64,000 nucleotides of DNA from Centroberyx gerrardi (Eukaryota > Chordata > Actinopteri > Beryciformes > Berycidae), in NCBI RefSeq assembly GCF_048128805.1, contig NC_136012.1:10328621-10392620 (forward strand). The letters are read 5' to 3'. Positions 55,521 to 64,000 of the stretch are shown here, one piece after another. Position 1 is the stretch's first letter. The number at the start of each line of letters is the position of its first letter. A model generated the notes under the pieces. It was not told where the DNA came from. It searched no databases and saw nothing but the letters and a program-made list of their open reading frames with translations. Made by a program: the position numbers and the translations under genes.

Positions 55521-57950
55521 CTCTAGAGGAGAGTCTGGTTCATCCAGGATGCTCTTCTCACTCTGTATCCGCTGCATCGTCCCTGAAGAACTGGGGTCCA
55601 TTATCAGCACGTTCTGACTACCGGCTCTGCCGAACTTACAGTCACTCTTTCTGGAGTCAGTCGTCCTGCACACCTCGTAATTGTACACGTGTGGGAGAGT
55701 CCCTGTCCCCAAAGTGTCTGAGTAACGTGGTGGATAATATGGAATCACCGGGAGACTGGAGTGATAGAGGATACGAGACTGTCTCCATCTGTATATTTTC
55801 ACTGATATAATAACCACTAAACACGTGATGAAGAGAAAGGAAACTACAGCCAAAGCCAAGACTAAGTAAAATGTCAGGTTGTCATTGTACTCCTTGTCGT
55901 GTGTAAAGTCAGTGAACTCCGACAGCACTTCAGGGAAGCTGTCCGCCACCGCCACGTTAACATTGACTGTAGCTGAACGAGAGGGCTGTCCGTTGTCCTC
56001 CACTACAACAGTCAGCCTTTGTTTCACAGCATCTTTATCAGTGACTTGGCGGATAGTTCTTATTTCCCCATTCTGTAAGCCCACTTCAAACAACGCCCTG
56101 TCTGTGGCTTTCTGCAGTTTATAGGAGAGCCAGGCATTCTGTCCAGAGTCCACATCAACAGCCACCACTTTAGTGACCAGATAGCCCACATCTGCTGAAC
56201 GAGGCACCATTTCAGCCACCAGAGAGCCACCAGTCTGGACTGGGTACAGAATCTGAGGGGCGTTGTCGTTCTGGTCCTGGATCAGTATTTTCACAGTCAC
56301 ATTGGTACTGAGTGGAGGGGAGCCTCCATCCTGCGCTTTGACAATGAATATCAATTGTTTTATCTGCTCATAATCAAATGCACGCACTGCATATATCACT
56401 CCGCTTTCTGCATTAACAGAAACGCATTCAGACACCGGAGATCCGTCAAAGTCAGAATCTTCCACAATATAAGAAATACGGGCGTTTTGGTTTTCATCGG
56501 GATCTTTAGCCCTAACAGTGAGTATAGAAACACCTGGAGAGTTATTCTCTGTGATGAACGCATTGTAAACGCTCTCTGGAAACACTGGGGCATTATCATT
56601 GACATCAGAGATCTTTAGGTGAAAGGTTCTCTTACTTGAGAGAGGAGGCGATCCTGCGTCTGTGGCAACTACAGTGATGTTATAGTCAGAAACAGTTTCA
56701 CGATCTAATACAGCATCAGTTACCAATGTATAGTAATTTCTTAAATTCGATTTAATCTTGAAAGGTGCATTGTGGTCAATTGTACAAGTAACTTGTCCGT
56801 TATCACCCGAATCCAGGTCTTTAACATTGATTATGCCAATGGTTGTGCCTGGAGGGGAGTCCTCTGACACAGGAGTAGTGAATGACATGACGCTTATGAT
56901 AGGGGCGTTATCATTTACATCAATTACTTCAATTATCACCTTACTGGAATCTGTTAAACCCCCCTGATCTTTTGCATCGATTCTGAGCTCATATTTTTTA
57001 ACTTTTTCAAAATCCATTGGGCCCGAAACTGACAATACCCCAGAATTTTGATCTATAGATAACAAATCAGCCACACTGCTCTTCAGATTTGAAAGTGAAT
57101 ATGTGATATATCCATTCGATCCACTATCTGCGTCTGTAGCGTTCACAGTGATAATATTAGTGCCCTTTGCTGCGTTTTCCATCACTGTAGCCCTATACAC
57201 TGACTGGTTAAAAACAGGAGCATTATCATTGACATCTAAAACTTTGATATCTATATTTACAGTACCAGATCTCTGAGGTGTTCCACCGTCCATTGCTATC
57301 AGCTTTAAAGAGAGGTGGGGAAACGCCTCTCTGTCTAATGGCTTCTGAAGCACCATTTCAGCATATTTACTCCCGTCAGGATTTACATGCTGCTTTAAAA
57401 CGAAATTATCGTTTGAATTTAAAACATAGTTTTGCAGACCATTAACGCCAACATCAGGATCCTCTGCGTTGTCCAGCACAAACCGTGCCCCAAGGTTAGC
57501 TGACTCGCTTATTTCCAAATCAATATGTGTTTTCTTGAATATTGGAGGATGATCATTGACGTCTAACACTTCAATTGTTATATGGTGAAGTTCCATGGGA
57601 CTTTCCAAAATAATTTCGAAGCTGAAGCTGCACGGTGTTACGTCTCCACACAGCTGCTCTCGGTCTATTCTCTCATTCACGACTAGAATCCCTTTGTCCG
57701 CCTTCAGCTCGGTGTACTGAATGCTTTCTCCAGTCACGATACGGGCCCGGCCAGAGCGGAGCCTTTTCAGATCCAAACCCAGGTCTTGTGCTAGATTACC
57801 GATAAGAGAGCCTTTCTTCATCTCCTCCGGGATTGAATACCGGATTTGACCAGTGACGACATGAAAGAAATACAGCAGCAGCAAAAGCATTATCCGTGAA
57901 GGTCCGTAGTACGAACGCCATTGTTTGCAGTGTGGTTGTTGAAACGCCAT
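55521..57950 (-). CDS. pcdhg: Protocadherin variable exon 16 (group B)
   Basis: 810 codons, start MAFQQPHCKQWRSYYG; leader about 34 residues with MLLLLLYFFHVVTG. EC1 has GNLAQDLGLDLKR and loop CGDVTPC, with linker DVNDHPPIF (H replaces the second N of DVNDN). EC2 has IDLEISESANLGARF. EC5 is distinctive: PESVYNAFITENNSPGVSI and SDFDGSPVSECVSVN, with a free cysteine. The shared block starts near 56342. EC6 opens DQNDNAPQILYP. Membrane helix about 692-717; stub DPSSSGTMQ. Donor GAG|GTTAGT. Confidence 0.95.
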
Positions 57951-58165
57951 GTCAGAAATATTCGGAAAAAAAGAACTCGAAATTAAATCGTCCGATCAGA
58001 ATTTTACAATATTCTCTGCTATATTTATTCGTAAGAAAGAATAGTCGTTGTACTATAAATGAGCGTTTCTTTTTTTGAGCACCACTTCTTATGGTGTTTC
58101 GTCTACATCAGGGTGACCTATGAAAGGACGGCCCTGAATTGCAAACTAGGGTCCACATTATTTTA

Positions 58166-58189
58166 CTGTTCCACAGCGTCACTTAGAGT
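58166..58189 (-). promoter_or_regulatory. CSE promoter element of exon 16
   Basis: CTGTTCCACAGCGTCACTTA, then GAGT. 216 bp from the start codon, the shortest spacing seen. Confidence 0.84.
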
Positions 58190-58507
58190 CCAAAACGTGA
58201 ACATCATTTTGGAAACAAATAATGCAGTAGTATTCAAAAGCAAAGAACTGATGGGAAATATTAAGGTATATACCATATCACCGTCAAAACTACCTTGCAA
58301 CTAACGAACTGTGTAGGCCTAAAAAGCTTTATACACACAGATACATACTAAGAATATTGCACTCCAAAGCTTGAATAATAATGGTGTTACCATGAAAAGA
58401 GTATGTACGTTTTTTGTTTTTTTTAATTTAGAATTAGATGGCAGCATATCAGATCAGAAGCAGTTTGAGGTAAACAGACATTTTACAGCAATACAAGCCT
58501 AGAGGAG

Positions 58508-58532
58508 GAGCTGTCCGAACCATGGTGCTGAA
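58508..58532 (-). promoter_or_regulatory. RE1-like site after exon 17, expanded spacing
   Basis: Perfect half-sites CTGTCC (58511-58516) and GGTGCTGAA (58524-58532) with 7 bp between, 5 more than canonical (16-bp class). 142 bp beyond the donor. Confidence 0.65.
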
Positions 58533-58673
58533 CAGGACCAGTATAGAAGGCCTGCACACGTGTAAACTCAGGGATGTCTTGACACACAAGTCATATGTTT
58601 GAATGCAACCAACCATGTGTGAGACATTTTACATCAACGAAGCTTGTTTCAAATTAATAAACTTTGACCTCAC

Positions 58674-61112
58674 CTCTAGAGGAGAGTCTGGTTCATCCAG
58701 GATGCTCTTTTCATTCTGTATCCGCTGCATCGTCCCTGTAGAACTGGGGTCCATTATCAGCACGTTCTGACTACCGGCTCTACCGAATTTACAGTCACTC
58801 TTTCTGGAGTCAGTTGTCCTGCACACCTCGTAATTGTACACGTGTGGGAGAGTCCCTGTCCCCAAAGTGTCTGAGTAACGTGGTGGATAATATGGAATCA
58901 CCGGGAGACTGGAGTGATAGAGGATGCGAGACTGTCTCCATCTGTATATTTTCACTGATATAATAACCACTAAACACGCGATGAAGAGAAAGGAAACTAC
59001 AGCCAAAGCCAAGACTAAGTAAAAAGTCAGGTTGTCATTGTACTCCTTGTCGTGTGTAAAGTCAGTGAACTCCGACAGCACTTCAGGGAAGCTGTCCGCC
59101 ACCGCCACGTTAACATTGACTGTAGCTGAACGAGAGGGCTGCCCGTTGTCCTCCACTACAACAGTCAGCCTTTGTTTCACAGCATCTTTATCAGTGACTT
59201 GGCGGATAGTTCTTATTTCCCCATTCTGTAAGCCCACTTCAAACAGCGCCCTGTCTGTGGCTTTCTGCAGTTTATAGGAGAGCCAGGCATTCTGTCCAGA
59301 GTCCACATCAACAGCCACCACTTTAGTGACCAGATAGCCCACATCTGCTGAACGAGGCACCATTTCAGCCACCAGAGAGCCACCAGTCTGGACTGGGTAC
59401 AGAACCTGGGGGGCGTTGTCGTTCTGGTCCTGGATGTTTATTTTCACAGTCACATTGGTACTGAGTGGAGGGGAGCCTCCATCCTGCGCTTTTACGACTA
59501 GCTGAAGTTGTTTAATTTGTTCAAAATCAAAGGAGCGAACCGCGTGTATAACTCCAGTTTCAGAATTCATGGATACATATGTAGAGACTGGAATACCACT
59601 GGCCTGTGTGTCTTCCAGGAGATACGAGATTCGCGCATTTTGATTACAGTCAGAGTCCTGTGCACTGATACTGATTATGGACATTCCAGGGGAATTATTC
59701 TCTGTGATGTAGGCATTATAAGTCATTTTATCAAACAACGGGGCATTGTCATTTACGTCAGAAATTTTAAGTTGCAAATGTATGGCACTAAAGAGAGGCG
59801 GGGAGCCTGAGTCTGTTGCAGTTATAGTAATGTTGTATTCTGGCGTTTTTTCACGGTCAAAAGCTATATCTGAAATCAGCGTGTAGTAACTAGTCAATGA
59901 TGATTTGATTTTAAACGGCAGCTTCGTATCTATTGAACAAATTATATGTCCATTTATTTCCGAGTCTTCGTCTTTGGCATTAATAACAGCTATAGTCGAA
60001 CCTATTGGAGCATCCTCAGAAACAGGACTAGAGAAGGACATGACGCTTATAACTGGCGCATTGTCATTAACATCTACAATATCTATGATTACTTTACCGA
60101 GGTCCGTCAAACCTCCCTGATCTTTAGCTTCAACTCTTATTTCATGTTTTGTGTCTTTTTCAAAATCTATTTGTCCAGCAACAGTTATTTTACCAGTGTT
60201 TCTGTCAATGTTGAATACATCCGCCAAGTTTCCTTTCAAATTAGAAAATGCATAAGTCACCAAACCGTTCGATCCGCTGTCCGCGTCTGTAGCGTTTACG
60301 GTTATAATATAGGTGCCTACTGGTGCGTTTTCTGGGACAGTAGCCCTGTATACTGACTGGTTAAAAACTGGAGCATTATCATTGGCATCTAAAACAGTGA
60401 TATCTATATTTACTGTACCAGATCTTTGTGGATTTCCACCGTCCACTGCTATCAGCTTCAGTGAGAGACGGGGTTGCTCCTCTCTGTCTAGCTGTTTCTG
60501 TAGAATCATTTCTGCAAATTTACTACCGTCTGGGTTGGAGTGTTGTTTCAAAACGAAATTGTCGCTTGAGCTTAAAACATAATTTTGCAGTCCATTGAGC
60601 CCTACGTCCGGGTCATCTGCACTTTCCAAAATGAACCGAGAGCCTATTATAGCAGATTCGCTAATTTCCAGTTTCATGTGGTTATTTTTAAACACAGGCG
60701 CATGGTCATTTACATCCAAAATTTCCACTATTATACGATGCAACTCAATTGGATTTTCTAAAATAATTTCGAAGCTGAAGCTACACGGTGTTACGTCTCC
60801 ACAAAGCTGCTCTCGGTCTATTCTCTCATTCACGACCAGACTCCCTTTGTCTGTCTTCAGCTCGGTGTACTGGATGCTTTTTCCGGTCACAATACGGGCC
60901 CGGCCAGAACGGAGCCTTTTCAGATCCAAACCAAGGTCTTGTGCGACGTTACCGACAAGAGAGCCTTTCCTCATCTCCTCTGGAATGGAATACCGAACCT
61001 GGCATTTGACCACTGGACTGAGGAATATGAGAATAACAAGTAACCCTTTTTGCCACCGCAGGCCTGAGCAAAAACGCCATTTAAAACGTTGCGGTAATCC
61101 ATCGGTATTCAT
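58674..61112 (-). CDS. pcdhg: Protocadherin variable exon 17 (group B)
   Basis: 813 codons from MNTDGLPQRFKWRFCS; an in-frame ATG ten codons earlier is an alternative. Leader about 37 residues ending SPVVKC, then QVRYSIPEEMRKGSLVGN. EC1 loop CGDVTPC; linker DVNDHAPVF. EC3 DLGKVIIDI, no cysteine pair. EC5 has SISAQDSDCNQNARIS (C where others have W) and RSFDFEQIKQLQ. The shared block starts near 59493. The membrane helix (about 695-720) reads FLFIACLVV, where others have FLFITCLVV. Stub IQNEKSILDE. Donor GAG|GTGAGG. Confidence 0.95.
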
Positions 61113-61351
61113 GTTAGAAAATGCCTGTAGGCATATAAGCAAACTCCAAAAATGAAAATCCTTGATTTATAATTACAAAGCGTGACAGAAAACGACCCAA
61201 GATCGTAAGTTATTGCAGGTCATTCAATCGTCAATTTTGTGTTGCGTGCATCGTCGTCCAGCCCCTCCTAGTATGGAGGTTAAAAATCTTTCCTCTAGAG
61301 TACATCGACGGGGAGGGTAGTTCACTAACAATACTGAGCAGCATTATTTCA

Positions 61352-61375
61352 TTGACAAACAGCGTCCCTCAGAGT
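61352..61375 (-). promoter_or_regulatory. CSE promoter element of exon 17
   Basis: TTGACAAACAGCGTCCCTCA, then GAGT. A CATCGACGGGGAGGGTAG run (61303-61320) resembles the group A C-rich box and is about 32 bp away. 240 bp from the start codon. Confidence 0.85.
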
Positions 61376-61950
61376 CTGAATATCGAAATGGCATGTATGC
61401 TGGTGTCTTCCATTCAGGTTCCGAGTGAAAGATGTAATATTTCTAACAATTTATGAACTGTGAAGCGTGTTCAACGCCGTGAACCCTGATATTGTATATG
61501 TCATGCTGCAGTTCATGTTTAAACAAATTGCCATATCTATATCAAAATATTAGATTTATTACTGCAATGAGCCTGGTCATGTCCTCGTAAGTTTACACAT
61601 TTTTCGACAGTGAAAGGAGATGTGTCATACATCTTGGAAAATATCTAAGTGATTATGAAGTTATAATTCTAAGCAGGGCTGAGAGGCAGTAAAGCTTCAA
61701 GCTTGACACACTGTCCACTTGGCAGGTGGCCTACTGGAAGACCTAACCAAGTCACAGGCAGTCCTGATTCAACTCTGCGTATCTCAATTCCAAAATACAA
61801 TCCTACAGGAATTAGGAATTGTTTCAAATTTAAGAATGTCATTGGTTCCACAGCTAAAAGTTAACTAAGTTTTACATGCGAAAATCGACATTTCCCCTCA
61901 GTAAGTAAACAACAAAGGTAATTAAATTTACATTCCAGAACGGTCCAAAA

Positions 61951-61995
61951 CACTCACGTGTAGTGAAGAGTCTGGTTCATCCAGGATGCTCTTTT
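61951..61995 (-). pseudogene. Relic of the last about 38 bp of a variable exon plus its donor
   Basis: The stretch aligns with the intact exon ends from CACTCAC (donor side) through AGAGTCTGGTTCATCCAGGA to TGCTCTTTT. On the minus strand it would read K-S-I-L-D-E-P-D-S and then a GTGAGT donor. The match stops abruptly at 61995, where it meets the duplicated downstream flank of exon 18. It is a truncated copy created at a duplication or deletion junction. Confidence 0.8.
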
Positions 61996-62000
61996 ATAGA

Positions 62001-62248
62001 TGAATTAAAGATGGCAGCATATCAGATCAGAAGCAGTTTGAGGTAAGCAGACATTTTACAGCAATATAAGCCTAGAAGAGGAGCTGTCCGACCGGAGGTG
62101 CTGAACATAACCAGTATACAGAAGGCCTGTACAAGTGTAAACTCATGGATTTCTTGACACACAAGTCATATGTTTGAATGCAACAAACCATATGTGAGAC
62201 ATTTTAAATCAACGAAGCTTGTTTCAAATTAATAAACTTTGACCTCAC
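62001..62248. repeat. Duplicated 3' flank, second copy of 58430-58673
   Basis: Both copies contain GATGGCAGCATATCAGATCA, GTCATATGTTTGAATGCAAC and AATTAATAAACTTTGACCTC in the same order, with scattered substitutions and small indels. The identity continues into the adjoining exons. Confidence 0.9.
62081..62105 (-). promoter_or_regulatory. RE1-like site after exon 18, expanded spacing
   Basis: CTGTCC (62084-62089) and GGTGCTGAA (62097-62105) with 7 bp between, as in the exon 17 copy, though the bases between the halves differ (GACCGGA against GAACCAT). 144 bp beyond the donor. Confidence 0.63.
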
Positions 62249-64000
62249 CTCTAGAGGAGAGTCTGGTTCATCCAGGATGCTCTTTTCACTCTGTATCCGC
62301 TGCATCGTCCCTGTAGAACTGGGGTCCATTATCAGCACGTTCTGACTACCGGCTCTACCGAATTTACAGTCACTCTTTCTGGAGTCAGTTGTCCTGCACA
62401 CCTCGTAATTGTACACGTGTGGGAGAGTTCCTGTGCCCAAAGTGTCTGAGTAACGTGGTGGATAATATGGAATCACCGGGAGACTGGAGTGATAGAGGAT
62501 GCGAGACTGTCTCCATCTGTATATTTTCACTGATATAATAACCACTAAACACGTGATGAAGAGAAAGGAAACTACAGCCAAAGCCAAGACTAAGTAAAAA
62601 GTCAGGTTGTCATTGTACTCCTTGTCGTGTGTAAAGTCAGTGAACTCCGACAGCACTTCAGGGAAGCTGTCCGCCACCGCCACATTAACATTGACTGTAG
62701 CTGAACGAGAGGGCTGCCCGTTGTCCTCCACTACAACAGTCAGCCTTTGTTTCACAGCATCTTTATCAGTGACTTGGCGGATAGTTCTTATTTCCCCATT
62801 CTGTAAGCCCACTTCAAACAGCGCCCTGTCTGTGGCTTTCTGCAGTTTATAGGAGAGCCAGGCATTCTGTCCAGAGTCCACATCAACAGCCACCACTTTA
62901 GTGACCAGATAGCCCACATCTGCTGAACGAGGCACCATTTCAGCCACCAGAGAGCTACCAGTCTGGACTGGGTACAGAACCTGAGGGCTGTTGTCGTTCT
63001 GGTCCTGGATCATTATTTTCACTGTCACGTTGCTGCTGAGTGGAGGAGAGCCTCCATCCTGCGCTTTTACAACCAGTTGAAGTTGCTTAATTTGTTCATA
63101 ATCAAACGAGCGAACAGCTTGTAAACCTCCAGTTTCAGGGTTTATAGATACATAAGTAGACACATGGCTACCACTGACTTGTGTGTCATCCAGGAGGTAC
63201 GAAATTCTCGCGTTTTGATTCCAGTCAGAGTCCCGTGCGGTGACAGTAAATATGGTAATTCCAGGGGAATTATTTTCTATGATGTAAGCAGAATAGGTGT
63301 GTTTATCAAACACTGGGGCGTTGTCGTTTACGTCAGAGATTCTTAGCTGTAATTTAGTAGCGCTAGAGAGAGGGGGGGAACCTGAATCGGTAGCTGTTAT
63401 AGTTATGTTATATTCTGCGAGAGTCTCTCTATCAAAATGCTGATCTGAGACCAAATTGTAATAGTTCGTTAGAGAGGACTGGATTTTAAACGGAAGTTTT
63501 GCATCTGTAGAACATGTTATCTGCCCATTTCGTTCTGAATCTGCATCTTTGACATGTATAATAGCAATCGTTGTACCAGGAGGTGCATCCTCAGACACGG
63601 GGCTGGAAAATGACATAATATTTATAACTGGGGAATTGTCATTGATATCAGAAACCTCAAATATAACTTTACTTGTCCCGATTAAGCCACCCTGATCCCT
63701 TGCCTCTACCCTAACCTCGTATTTCTTATCTTTTTCATAATCTATCTGACCGGACACATATATGGTACCGGTGCTTTCATCAATCGTGAATAAATCTGCT
63801 ACACTACTTTTCATCTTAGAGAAGCTATAAGTAATATGTCCATTTGAACCACTGTCAGCGTCTGTAGCATTTACTGTAATAATCTTAGTGCCTTTAACCG
63901 TGTTTTCCATCACAGATGCTTTATACACTGATTGATTAAATACAGGAGCATTATCGTTGGCATCTAAAACAGTGATATCTATATTTACTGTACCAGATCT
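62249..64000 (-). CDS. pcdhg: Protocadherin variable exon 18 (group B), 3' part only, cut by window edge
   Basis: 584 codons are inside the window, from late EC2 (R-S-G-T-V-N-I-D-I) to the donor; leader, EC1 and CSE lie beyond 64000. EC3 starts APVFNQSVYKASVMENTVKGT and has no cysteine pair (GTSKVIFEV). EC5 has TQVSGSHVSTYVSINPETGG. The shared block starts near 63068, with changes DQNDNSPQV and VQTGSSLV. Membrane helix and stub are standard (IQSEKSILDE, DSPLE). Donor GAG|GTGAGG. The 3' half and flank are the sister copy of exon 17. Confidence 0.94.

Larger units (their letters stand above)
57951..58673. other. Spacer between exons 16 and 17
   Basis: Exon 16 CSE, AT-rich filler, and from 58430 a 245-bp stretch duplicated at 62001-62249 that carries the exon 17 RE1-like site. 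Confidence 0.8.
61113..62248. other. Spacer between exons 17 and 18
   Basis: Exon 17 CSE, unrecognised filler (61380-61950), an exon-tail relic (61951-61995), then the duplicated flank 62001-62248 with the exon 18 RE1-like site. Confidence 0.8.

Noticed and set aside
1788-62852. An 81-codon plus-strand open frame (MSLYSLSCVKSVNSDSTSG...) repeated in every exon
   Set aside because: It is antisense to the homogenised EC6/membrane block. Its conservation follows from near-identical DNA on the coding strand, not from selection on this frame.
1-64000. Regularly spaced repeats as a CRISPR-like or phage-type array
   Set aside because: The repeat units are 2.4-kb eukaryotic exons with signal peptides, membrane helices and splice donors.
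1-64000. Clustered beta- or delta-type protocadherins (single-exon genes)
   Set aside because: Every exon ends at an in-phase GT donor with no stop before it that fits a full protein end, and the stubs are short, so a shared constant region is required.

Overview
The window is animal DNA, almost certainly from a bony fish. It lies inside a clustered protocadherin locus and most resembles the teleost gamma-type (Pcdh1g/Pcdh2g) array. Every real gene unit is on the minus strand. There are 17 complete and 2 window-truncated large variable exons of about 2.4 kb. Each encodes a signal peptide, six cadherin (EC) repeats, one membrane helix and a short cytoplasmic stub, and ends in a phase-0 splice donor. 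The constant exons are not present; given the strand, they should lie beyond position 1. More variable exons should lie beyond position 64000. The fish assignment rests on the exon sequence type, the CA-rich microsatellites, a hAT-like MITE and a Penelope-like element; the species cannot be named.

Layout from constant-proximal (low coordinates) to distal: exons 0-10 (positions 1-37410) are group A, with a short MRRQ-type leader and a VSYSIPEEM start to EC1. Exons 11-18 (38492-64000) are group B, with longer varied leaders, mostly QIRYSIPEEM, and an LCG-x-TPC loop with S/F after it. Exons 13 and 14 are the most divergent members of group B. In all exons the 3' part (EC6, membrane helix, stub) is nearly identical. 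In group A the identity reaches back to the end of EC4. This is the pattern expected from gene conversion, which leaves EC1-EC4, the recognition part, diverse.

Each variable exon has its own control module. About 215-275 bp before each start codon is the clustered-protocadherin conserved sequence element (CSE, CGCT core, a CTCF-type promoter site). Group A also has a C-rich box about 30 bp downstream of the CSE. Just after most exons' splice donors is an RE1/NRSE-like site for the neuronal repressor REST. Four group B exons carry RE1 sites with expanded half-site spacing, and exons 3 and 15 have none that I can see. Together this looks like one promoter plus one silencer per exon, spliced alternatively to a shared constant region to give neuronal cell-surface identity.

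The spacers hold simple repeats, a 196-bp hAT-like MITE, a 4.3-kb gap with Penelope-like reverse transcriptase remains, and two short relics of lost variable exons. Exons 6/7 and 8/9 show an unequal-crossover duplication whose breakpoints fall in the homogenised exon halves. No wholly new system is evident; the most interesting signals are the cis-regulatory arrays and the recombination footprints.
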